Below are positions 1 to 5,405 of a stretch of 5,654 bases of DNA, piece by piece. Below the pieces are notes generated by a model, which saw only the letters and a program-made list of their open reading frames with translations, was not told the DNA's origin and made no database searches. The position numbers were made by a program, and so were the translations under genes. Location: positions 1 to 5,654 of the forward strand of contig CATYVH010000060.1 of assembly GCA_958413765.1 (NCBI GenBank). The letters are read 5' to 3'. The stretch's first letter is position 1, and each line of letters opens with the position of its first letter. Source of the stretch: an uncultured Collinsella sp. GTDB lineage: Bacteria > Actinomycetota > Coriobacteriia > Coriobacteriales > Coriobacteriaceae.

Positions 1-1859
1 TCGTCGTGGTTGCCGCGCTCGATGATGCGGCCGTGGTCCAGACAGATGATCGCGTCGGAGTTGCGCACGGTGGACAGGCGGTGTGCGATGACAAACGTCG
101 TGCGGCCTTCCATGAGTTTATCCATGCCCGCCTGCACGATGGCCTCGGTGCGGGTGTCGATGGAGCTCGTTGCCTCGTCCAGAATCATTGCCGGCGGATC
201 GGCGACGGCAGCGCGGGCTATCGAGATCAGCTGGCGCTGGCCCTGCGACAGCTGGGCGCCGTTGCCGGTGAGCATGGTGTCATAGCCGTCGGGCAGGCGG
301 GTGATAAAGTCGTCCGCGCCCGCGAGCTTGGCCGCCGCGATGCACTCCTCGTCGGTCGCATCCAGGTTGCCGTAGCGGATGTTATCCATCACGGTGCCGG
401 TGAACAGGTTCACGTCCTGCAGCACGACGCCCAGGCTTCGGCGCAGGTCGGCCTTGCGGATCTTGTTGACGTTGATGCCGTCGTAGCGGATCTTGCCGTC
501 GGCGATGTCGTAGAAGCGGTTGATGAGGTTGGTGATGGTCGTCTTGCCGGCACCGGTGGCGCCGACAAACGCGACCTTCTGGCCCGGCTTGGCAAACACG
601 GACACGCCGTGCAGCACCTCGTGGTCGGGCGTGTAGCCAAAGTCGACGTTGTCCATGACCAGGTCGCCGCGCAGCGGTACGTACTCGATCTCGCCGGTTG
701 CGCGGTGCGGATGTTTCCACGCCCACATGCCGGTGTGGTGGTCCGCCTCCTCGAACTCCCAAGTCTCGGGGTTCACCTGCGCGTTGACGAGTGTCACGTA
801 GCCTTCGTCGGCCTCGGGCTTCTCGTCGATGAGCTCAAAGATGCGGTCGGCGCCGGCGAGGCCCATGACCACGGCGTTGATCTGCTGTGAGATCTGGCCG
901 ATCTGTCCGCAGAACTGCTTGGTCATGTTGAGGAACGGCACCACGACGGCGATGGACAGCGCCATGCCCGAGATGCTCAGGTTGGGCACGCCCAGCGCCA
1001 GGAAAATGCCGCCCGCCAGTGCGACCAGCACGTAGAGCAGGTTGCCCAGGTTCATAAGGATGGGCATGAGGATGTTGGCGTACATGTTGGCCTTCTGGGA
1101 GACCTCGAAGAGCTTTTCGTTGCGCTCGTCAAAATCGGCCTCGGCGGCAGACTCGTGGCAGAACGCCTTGACGACCTTCTGACCGTTCATGACTTCCTCG
1201 ATATGGCCCTCGACCACGCCGAGCTCGGTCTGCTGCGCAATGAAGAAGCGCGCGGAGTTGGAGCCGAGCAGCTTGGTCATAAAGGTCATAAAGGCGACGC
1301 CGGCGATGATGACCAGGCACATCCACACGCTGTAGTACAGCATGATAAAGAACACCGTGACGATGATGATGATCGTCATGAGCAGGTTGGGCAGCGACTG
1401 GCTGATCATCTGACGCAGCGTGTCGATGTCGTTGGTGTAGTGGCTCATGATATCGCCGCGCTGGTGCGTGTCGAAGTAGCGGATCGGCAGGTCCTGCATG
1501 CGGTTGAACATCATCTCGCGCAGCTTCTCGAGCGAGCCCTGCGTGACGATAGCCATGGCGCGGTTCCAGAAGAGCGAGGACAGGACGCCGACGCCGTAGA
1601 TGCAGGCGAGGGTGGTCACGAGCTGTGCGATCTTGGGCTGTGCGGCTTCCCAATCGCCTGACTGCCACGATTCGCTAATAATTTGCAGGGCGCTCTGCAG
1701 GAAGGTCGCGCCGATGGAGTTGATGATGGCGCAGAGCACCACGCCGGCGACGACAAGGGGCAAAAGCACGGGATAGAAGCCAAAGAGCGTCTTGATGAGG
1801 CGCGACATGGTGCCGCCCTTACGGTTGAGCGCGCGCTCGGCGGTCGTTGCCTTACTCAT
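1..1859 (-). CDS. ABC exporter half-transporter, TM288-like (catalytically competent) subunit; 3' end outside window
   Basis: This is an inner-membrane exporter subunit with six helices fused to an ATPase domain. I read 619 codons from ATG 1859 to the left edge with no stop. The text ends in RGNHD, so only a short C-terminal tail is missing. Hydrophobic helices lie near residues 25-50, 78-98, 155-178, 180-198, 262-288 and 298-315. The ATPase domain shows Walker A GATGAGKT (433-440), Q-loop Q481, signature LSQGQ (537-541), Walker B MILDE with catalytic E562, and switch H593. LSQGQ in place of LSGGQ, with intact Glu and His, is the pattern of TM288 in the TM287/TM288 heterodimer (family knowledge). 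The domain linker (about 346-400) is longer than I expect for TM288. The start is supported by AAGGAGG 8 nt upstream. It overlaps the preceding gene by 8 nt, implying translational coupling and 1:1 partnership. The substrate cannot be told; multidrug, lipid or peptide are all possible. Confidence 0.93.
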   Translation of the reverse strand, partial: MSKATTAERALNRKGGTMSRLIKTLFGFYPVLLPLVVAGVVLCAIINSIGATFLQSALQIISESWQSGDWEAAQPKIAQLVTTLACIYGVGVLSSLFWNRAMAIVTQGSLEKLREMMFNRMQDLPIRYFDTHQRGDIMSHYTNDIDTLRQMISQSLPNLLMTIIIIVTVFFIMLYYSVWMCLVIIAGVAFMTFMTKLLGSNSARFFIAQQTELGVVEGHIEEVMNGQKVVKAFCHESAAEADFDERNEKLFEVSQKANMYANILMPILMNLGNLLYVLVALAGGIFLALGVPNLSISGMALSIAVVVPFLNMTKQFCGQIGQISQQINAVVMGLAGADRIFELIDEKPEADEGYVTLVNAQVNPETWEFEEADHHTGMWAWKHPHRATGEIEYVPLRGDLVMDNVDFGYTPDHEVLHGVSVFAKPGQKVAFVGATGAGKTTITNLINRFYDIADGKIRYDGINVNKIRKADLRRSLGVVLQDVNLFTGTVMDNIRYGNLDATDEECIAAAKLAGADDFITRLPDGYDTMLTGNGAQLSQGQRQLISIARAAVADPPAMILDEATSSIDTRTEAIVQAGMDKLMEGRTTFVIAHRLSTVRNSDAIICLDHGRIIERGNHD

Positions 1860-3696
1860 GTGCCTCGCCTCCTTCCTGGGTCTGAGCTTGCGTTGCGGTC
1901 ATGTCGGTGTTGTCTGCCGCCGTGTTCGCGTCGCCAGAGACGTCGTCGGCGTCTTGCGTACCTTCGGCAGACATCTTGTTTTGCGAGGTAAAGGTCTCGC
2001 GGTAGATCTCGCTCGTCTTAAGCAGCTCGTCATGGTTGCCGATCTGCGCGATTCGGCCGCCCTCCATGACGATGATGCGGTCTGCGTCCTGTACGGAGCT
2101 GATGCGCTGGGCGATGATGAGCTTGGTCGTGTTGGGCAGATAGCTTGCCAGCCCTGCGCGGATCTTGGCGTCGGTCTTGGTGTCGACGGCGCTGGTGGAG
2201 TCGTCCAGGATCAAGATCTTGGGGCGACGCAGCAGGGCGCGTGCAATGCACAGGCGCTGCTTCTGACCGCCCGAAACATTAGAGCCGCCCTGTTCGATCC
2301 AGGTGTCGTAGCCCTTGGGGAAACCGTCGACAAACTCGTCGGCGCAGGCCAGATGCGCCGCCTCGCGGACTTCCTCGTCGGTGGCGTTCGGGTCGCCCCA
2401 ACGCAGGTTCTCGGCGACGGTGCCGCTAAACAGCACGTTTTTCTGCAGCACCATGGCGACCTGGTGACGCAGCGCGTCCAGGTCGTAGTCGCGCACGTCC
2501 ACGCCGCCCACGCGCACAGCGCCTTCGGTGGTGTCGTACAGGCGGGCGATGAGGTTAACGAGCGTGGACTTGGCCGAGCCGGTGCCGCCGATGATGCCGA
2601 TGGTCTCGCCGCTCGTAATGTGCAGGTCGATATCGTCGAGCGCCTGGCGCTTCGCATGCTTGGAATACTTAAAGCTCACGTGGTCAAAGTCGATGGAACC
2701 GTCGGCAACCTCGAGCACGGGCTCGGCGGGATCGGCGATCGTGGGCTCGGCGGCCAGCACCTCGGCAATGCGGTGTGCCGATTCGTCGGCCATGGTCACC
2801 ATGACAAAGATCATCGACAGCTGCATCAGGCTCATGAGAATCTGGAAACCATAGGTAAAGGTCGAGGAGAGCTGGCCCACGTCGAACAGCGTGCCCTGGC
2901 TCGTGATGATGAGCTTGGAGCCCAGGTAGATGATGACGACAAACGCGCCGTTGACGCAGATGTTCATCATGGGGTTGTTAAAGGCGAGCAGCTTCTCGGC
3001 GCGGGTGAAGTCCATCTGGACGTCGCGCGCGGCGGTCGCGAACTTCTCCTTCTCAAAGTCTTCGCGCACATAGCTCTTGACCACGCGCATGCCGGTGACG
3101 TTTTCCTCGACGGACTCGTTAAGGGCGTCGTACTTGTGGAACACGCGCGAGAAGATGGGACGCACCTTAAAGATGATAAAGAACAGTCCAAAGCCCAGCA
3201 GCGGAATGATGACCAGGTAGACCATGGCGACGCTGCCGCCCATGATAAACGCCATGGTAAAGGCGAAGATCAATACCAGCGGCGCGCGCACGGCGATACG
3301 GATGATCATCATAAAGGCCTGCTGCACGTTGTTGATATCGGTGGTCAGGCGCGTGACGAGTGAGGAGCTCGAGAACTCATCGATGTTGGCAAAGCTGAAC
3401 GTCTGGATCTTGTAGAACAGGTCGTGACGCAGGTTCTTGGCGAACCCGCAGCTCGCATGGCTGCAGGTGACGCCGGCCGCGGCGCCAAAAGCAAGCGACG
3501 TTAGCGCGATGAGCACCAAAAAGCCTGCGGTGGGAAGCATCTCGGCTACGGTGGCGCCGTCTTTGATGGCGTCGATCAGGTTGGCGGTGATAAATGGAAT
3601 CAGCATCTCGCAGAGCACCTCGCCAAGCACAAGCAACGGCGTAGCAACGGTGACTTTCATATAGTCGCGGATGCTGCCCATGAGGGTTTTAATCAT
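1852..3696 (-). CDS. ABC exporter half-transporter, TM287-like subunit with degenerate ATP site
   Basis: This 614-residue protein has six transmembrane helices (about 15-40, 55-80, 130-150, 155-177, 242-262, 283-303) followed by an ATPase domain. Motifs are Walker A GGTGSAKS (370-377), Q-loop Q418, signature VSGGQ (474-478), Walker B ILILDD (494-499) and the H-loop position Q530. The catalytic Glu is Asp (D499), the switch His is Gln (Q530), and the usual Walker A glycine before Lys is Ala (A375). In known heterodimeric exporters (TM287, BmrC, LmrC class) Asp/Gln substitutions mark the subunit whose own ATP site hydrolyses poorly, while its intact signature completes the partner's active site. 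The gene lies between the MarR gene and the second half-transporter and overlaps each by 8 nt. The last 40 or so residues form an acidic, low-complexity Ala/Thr/Asp/Gln tail. The start is supported by GGGAGGAA 4 nt upstream. The substrate is unknown. Confidence 0.95.
   Translation of the reverse strand: MIKTLMGSIRDYMKVTVATPLLVLGEVLCEMLIPFITANLIDAIKDGATVAEMLPTAGFLVLIALTSLAFGAAAGVTCSHASCGFAKNLRHDLFYKIQTFSFANIDEFSSSSLVTRLTTDINNVQQAFMMIIRIAVRAPLVLIFAFTMAFIMGGSVAMVYLVIIPLLGFGLFFIIFKVRPIFSRVFHKYDALNESVEENVTGMRVVKSYVREDFEKEKFATAARDVQMDFTRAEKLLAFNNPMMNICVNGAFVVIIYLGSKLIITSQGTLFDVGQLSSTFTYGFQILMSLMQLSMIFVMVTMADESAHRIAEVLAAEPTIADPAEPVLEVADGSIDFDHVSFKYSKHAKRQALDDIDLHITSGETIGIIGGTGSAKSTLVNLIARLYDTTEGAVRVGGVDVRDYDLDALRHQVAMVLQKNVLFSGTVAENLRWGDPNATDEEVREAAHLACADEFVDGFPKGYDTWIEQGGSNVSGGQKQRLCIARALLRRPKILILDDSTSAVDTKTDAKIRAGLASYLPNTTKLIIAQRISSVQDADRIIVMEGGRIAQIGNHDELLKTSEIYRETFTSQNKMSAEGTQDADDVSGDANTAADNTDMTATQAQTQEGGEAHE
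1868..1874 (-). promoter_or_regulatory. Ribosome binding site of the second ABC gene
   Basis: AAGGAGG on the minus strand lies 8 nt before ATG 1859, inside the end of the upstream ABC gene. It fixes the start of the second subunit at 1859 rather than at the later Met codon 18, and marks the ATGAGTAA overlap as a coupled junction. Confidence 0.78.
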
Positions 3697-4195
3697 CCAG
3701 TTCCTCCCAGGTTACGCGGATTTTATCGAGCATTTCGGCGAGGTCCTCGCGCTCGTCGTGGGTGAGCGCGCTAAAGGCCCGTTCTCTAAAGCGGATGCGG
3801 GCCGCCTGGTCGATGCGGGCGTTTTCCCGGCCGGTTTCGGTCAGGCGAATGGTGAGTTGCCGTCGATCCTTGGGGTTACGGCTGCGCTCGATGAGGCCGT
3901 TGAGCTCGAGCTTGGACAGGATCTCGGAAAGCGATCCCGGCTTGAGGTCAAAGTGCATGCCGAGCTCCTGCTGCGACATCTCGCCGCCGGGTTGCTTGGC
4001 TAGCAGGCAGATGATGGGCGCCTTGCCGGATACGCCTCCGCCATGAAAGTGCATGTAATGGCCGCAAAAGCCCAGATTATTGAGGATGCGCTTGGCAAGC
4101 TTGTCTTCGGCGCTGACCGCTTCGGGTACATCCGCAGGCTGTGACGGGTCGCCGCCGGGCTCATGCGAACAAAGGTTAAGAGGTTCATCGCACAT
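3689..4195 (-). CDS. MarR-family winged-helix transcriptional regulator
   Basis: This 168-residue protein is of the usual MarR length plus an N-terminal extension of about 30 residues. The winged helix-turn-helix covers roughly residues 60-122: helix SQQELGMHF (74-82), recognition helix starting KPGSLSEILSKLE (85-97), and wing with the typical NPKDRR (107-112) then LTETG. The C-terminal helices (about 145-166) fit the dimer interface of the family. Residues 44-51 form a Cys/His-rich patch (C44, H46, H49, H51), and further cysteines are at 2, 9 and 63. It is the first gene of the operon and overlaps the exporter start by 8 nt, so it probably controls the exporter and itself, releasing DNA when a transported or related compound binds. 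The start is the only sensible ATG: an in-frame TAA lies two codons upstream, and the next Met is residue 48. The inducer cannot be predicted. Confidence 0.93.
   Translation of the reverse strand: MCDEPLNLCSHEPGGDPSQPADVPEAVSAEDKLAKRILNNLGFCGHYMHFHGGGVSGKAPIICLLAKQPGGEMSQQELGMHFDLKPGSLSEILSKLELNGLIERSRNPKDRRQLTIRLTETGRENARIDQAARIRFRERAFSALTHDEREDLAEMLDKIRVTWEELDD
3701..3708 (-). promoter_or_regulatory. Ribosome binding site of the first ABC gene
   Basis: GGGAGGAA on the minus strand lies 4 nt before ATG 3696 and inside the 3' end of the MarR coding region. It supports ATG 3696 as the start and, with the 8-nt overlap (ATGATTAA), translational coupling to the regulator gene. Confidence 0.75.
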
Positions 4196-4207
4196 GAATT
4201 AGTGTTG

Positions 4208-4214
4208 CTCCTTT
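4208..4214 (-). promoter_or_regulatory. Ribosome binding site of the MarR gene, long spacing
   Basis: AAAGGAG on the minus strand lies 12 nt before the ATG at 4195. That is longer than the usual 5-9 nt and may give modest translation of the regulator. No alternative in-frame start lies closer, because the codon two before the ATG is TAA. Confidence 0.6.
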
Positions 4215-4216
4215 CT

Positions 4217-4252
4217 TTAGTTAGGTAGTGGAATTGTTTTGTGCCTAACCAA
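4217..4252. promoter_or_regulatory. Putative MarR operator (imperfect inverted repeat)
   Basis: The plus-strand arms TTAGTTAGGTA (4217-4227) and TGCCTAACCAA (4242-4252) are inverted copies matching at 9 of 11 positions, including perfect GTTAGG/CCTAAC cores. The gap is 14 bp and the arm centres are 25 bp apart. The repeat touches the -10 box and covers the predicted start site, a position typical of autorepressor binding. MarR sites are usually shorter, more compact palindromes, so each arm could be a separate half-site, or the repeat could form a hairpin in the leader RNA. Confidence 0.5.
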
Positions 4253-4279
4253 TCTAGGAGCATGAGAAATGAATGTCAA
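4251..4279 (-). promoter_or_regulatory. sigma70-type promoter of the MarR-ABC operon
   Basis: Read on the minus strand there is a perfect -35 box TTGACA (4279-4274), a 17-bp spacer, and a -10 box TAGATT (4256-4251, 4 of 6 matches to TATAAT). It lies about 55 bp upstream of the MarR start codon. Transcription would begin around 4240-4246, inside the left half of the inverted repeat at 4217-4252. Box match and spacing are seen in the sequence; promoter activity is inferred. Confidence 0.72.
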
Positions 4280-4309
4280 GGTACCAAACTTATTATGTTC
4301 GAACGGCAC

Positions 4310-4361
4310 TTGGGGACACTCCTTGTGTCGACTAGTCATTTAAGAACGTCCCCAATGACTA
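4310..4361. repeat. Overlapping short inverted repeats (GGGGAC/GTCCCC and TAGTCATT/AATGACTA)
   Basis: TTGGGGAC (4310-4317) pairs perfectly with GTCCCCAA (4348-4355). TAGTCATT (4333-4340) pairs perfectly with AATGACTA (4354-4361). The two share the AA at 4354-4355, so full pairing of both is mutually exclusive. A third small hairpin, GACAC-TCCTT-GTGTC (4315-4329), sits inside. The pattern resembles interspersed palindromic (REP-like) elements, but no second genomic copy can be checked here. Confidence 0.55.
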
Positions 4362-4363
4362 TC

Positions 4364-4409
4364 AAAGTCCTAAGAACAAATTTGAGCCAAAATTTGTTCT
4401 TAGGACTTT
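4364..4409. repeat. Perfect 20-bp inverted repeat with 6-nt loop
   Basis: The left arm is 4364-4383 (begins AAAGTCCTAAG) and the right arm is 4390-4409 (ends CTTAGGACTTT). They are exact reverse complements around the loop GAGCCA (4384-4389). There is no T-run after the stem on either strand, and the flanking genes point away from it, so it does not look like a terminator. It could be a hairpin in an RNA, a protein-binding palindrome, or the remnant of a small palindromic mobile element. Confidence 0.85.
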
Positions 4410-4492
4410 ATAGCGCCTTCTAAGGCCAAGTTTCTGCAATAAGAAGCGCCAGAAAAACTCTAAGAACAAAAAAGGGCCCAAACTTGGCCTTA
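4371..4492. repeat. Array of a 13-nt element in alternating orientation
   Basis: A 13-nt element, TAAG(AA/GC)CAA(A/G)TTT, occurs forward at 4371-4383 and 4421-4433, and reversed at 4390-4402 and 4480-4492. A fifth, partial copy is forward at 4461-4473 (10 of 13). The 4421 and 4480 copies are perfect reverse complements of each other 46 nt apart. The 32-bp unit arm-6 nt-arm at 4371-4402 recurs at 4461-4492 with the same geometry and 24 of 32 matching bases, 90 bp downstream. This suggests duplication of a palindromic unit followed by divergence. Function is unknown. Confidence 0.7.
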
Positions 4493-4513
4493 CATCCGAA
4501 GGCAAGACCTGGA

Positions 4514-4541
4514 TTGCACTGCGCTACACTTGGTTGCACTG
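4514..4541 (+). repeat. Direct repeat TTGCACTG, 20-bp period, upstream of the kinase gene
   Basis: TTGCACTG occurs at 4514-4521 and 4534-4541, exactly 20 bp apart, and each copy is followed by a pyrimidine and G. Two helical turns of spacing is what a dimer binding one DNA face would need. The repeats lie 40-67 bp before the kinase start codon, where a regulator could act. No strong -35/-10 pair is evident near them; TACACT (4525-4530) is a weak -10 candidate. Regulatory function is inferred only. Confidence 0.4.
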
Positions 4542-4567
4542 TGGTGCCGTCGTGCCATGCCCGACCC

Positions 4568-4575
4568 AAGGGGGA
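4568..4575 (+). promoter_or_regulatory. Ribosome binding site of the pyridoxal kinase gene
   Basis: The purine run AAGGGGGA ends 5 nt before ATG 4581. It favours this start over the in-frame ATG at 4557 or the TTG at 4530, neither of which has a comparable purine run at the right distance. Confidence 0.65.
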
Positions 4576-4580
4576 CATTC

Positions 4581-5405
4581 ATGAAGAACACTCAGCTGCT
4601 GCTGATTAACGATATGTGCGGCTACGGCAAGGTCGCGCTTTCCGCCATGCTGCCGGTGCTGTCGCACATGGGCTACCGTATCCATAACTTGCCGACGGCG
4701 CTCGTTTCCGACACGCTCAACTACCCCAAGTTCTACATCCACGACACCACCGAGTATGTGCGCCAAAGCCTCGCTATCTGGGAGGAGCTCGGCTTTGAGT
4801 TCGACGCCATCTCGACCGGCTTTATCGTGACCGAGGAAGAGACGCGCATCATCTCGGACTTTTGCCACCGCCGCGCGCAAAAGGGCACCAAGGTGTTCGT
4901 CGATCCCATCATGGGCGACAACGGCAAGCTCTATGCCGGTGTGCCCGAGTCCACGATTGGCCTTATGCGGCACCTGCTGGAGTGCGCAGACTACGCGGTG
5001 CCCAACTACACCGAGGCCTGTCTGCTCACCGATGCGCCTATTGCAGAGCAGATCACGCCTGATGAGGCCCGCGCCCTTGTGGACGCCGTGCGCGAGTTGG
5101 GTGCCAAGTCGGTGGTCATTACGAGCGCCGTGGTCAATGGCACGAACGCGGTTATCGGTTACGACCATGTAGCGGGGGAGTACTTCACGATTCCCTTTGA
5201 GCTCATTCCGGTCTATTTCCCGGGTACGGGCGACACGTTCTCGGCAGTGCTCGTCGGCCGCGTTATGGCAGGTTGGAGTCTGCAGCGCGCGACGTCCGAT
5301 GCCATGCGCGTGGTGGCTGAGCTTATCGAGCGCAATGCCGATCAAGAGGACAAGTCGGCCGGCCTGCCCATCGAGGCCTGCTTGGACGTGATCGACCATG
5401 AGTAA
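4581..5405 (+). CDS. pdxY: Pyridoxal/pyridoxamine kinase (PdxY-type, ribokinase fold)
   Basis: This 274-residue protein matches the length and motif order of the pyridoxamine/pyridoxal kinase branch of the ribokinase superfamily. These enzymes use ATP to phosphorylate the 5'-hydroxyl of B6 vitamers in the cytosol, feeding pyridoxal 5'-phosphate salvage. Visible motifs are the N-terminal INDMCGYGKVAL (9-20), LPTALVS (37-43), FVDPIMGDNGKLY (106-118), PNYTEACLL (141-149), ITS (180-182) and PGTGDTFS (214-221), where D218 is the expected catalytic base. The sequence resembles the clostridial pyridoxamine kinase group more than E. coli PdxK, from memory of those families. The start at 4581 is chosen because the conserved N-terminus begins there and a purine-rich site precedes it. 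The gene ends in an 8-nt overlap with the next gene (ATGAGTAA), so the two are probably cotranscribed. Hydroxymethylpyrimidine kinase (ThiD) is the main alternative but fits the motifs less well. Confidence 0.9.
   Translation: MKNTQLLLINDMCGYGKVALSAMLPVLSHMGYRIHNLPTALVSDTLNYPKFYIHDTTEYVRQSLAIWEELGFEFDAISTGFIVTEEETRIISDFCHRRAQKGTKVFVDPIMGDNGKLYAGVPESTIGLMRHLLECADYAVPNYTEACLLTDAPIAEQITPDEARALVDAVRELGAKSVVITSAVVNGTNAVIGYDHVAGEYFTIPFELIPVYFPGTGDTFSAVLVGRVMAGWSLQRATSDAMRVVAELIERNADQEDKSAGLPIEACLDVIDHE

Larger units (their letters stand above)
4196..4580. other. AT-rich divergent intergenic region with palindromic repeats
   Basis: This 385-bp gap separates the leftward MarR-ABC operon from the rightward pyridoxal kinase gene. 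Its first 85 bp hold the operon leader, putative operator and promoter. Positions 4310-4492 hold several inverted and direct repeats, listed separately. The last 80 bp become GC-richer and carry an 8-bp direct repeat before the kinase. I find no tRNA, no CRISPR pattern and no credible small gene. Base composition through about 4496 is visibly richer in A and T than the flanking genes, as expected of regulatory or inserted DNA. Confidence 0.8.

Noticed and set aside
6..890. Plus-strand open frame of 294 codons antisense to the second ABC gene
   Set aside because: It is codon-register complementary to the ABC ATPase domain and shows no domain of its own. It is a shadow of the real minus-strand gene.
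1792..3363. Long plus-strand open frame (523 codons) antisense to the first ABC gene
   Set aside because: The opposite strand encodes a full ABC transporter with every motif in order. The plus-strand translation is His/Val/Asp-rich with no recognisable domain, as expected of a frame shadow in GC-rich DNA.
4364..4412. Rho-independent terminator
   Set aside because: The stem is strong but no T-run follows on either strand, and no visible gene is transcribed towards it.
4382..4414. Plus-strand promoter TTGAGC ... TATAGC for the kinase gene
   Set aside because: The boxes are about 21 bp apart and the -35 is weak. The apparent match comes from the palindrome, so I do not claim it as a promoter.
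4241..4423. Possible 60-residue plus-strand gene in the intergenic region
   Set aside because: It crosses the operon promoter and both palindromes, has no convincing ribosome binding site, and its translation simply follows the repeats.
4341..4467. CRISPR-like regular repeats (TAAGAAC at 4341, 4371, 4461)
   Set aside because: The repeats are too short, too few and in mixed orientation. Spacing is 30 and 90 bp without unique spacers of constant length, and no cas genes are nearby.
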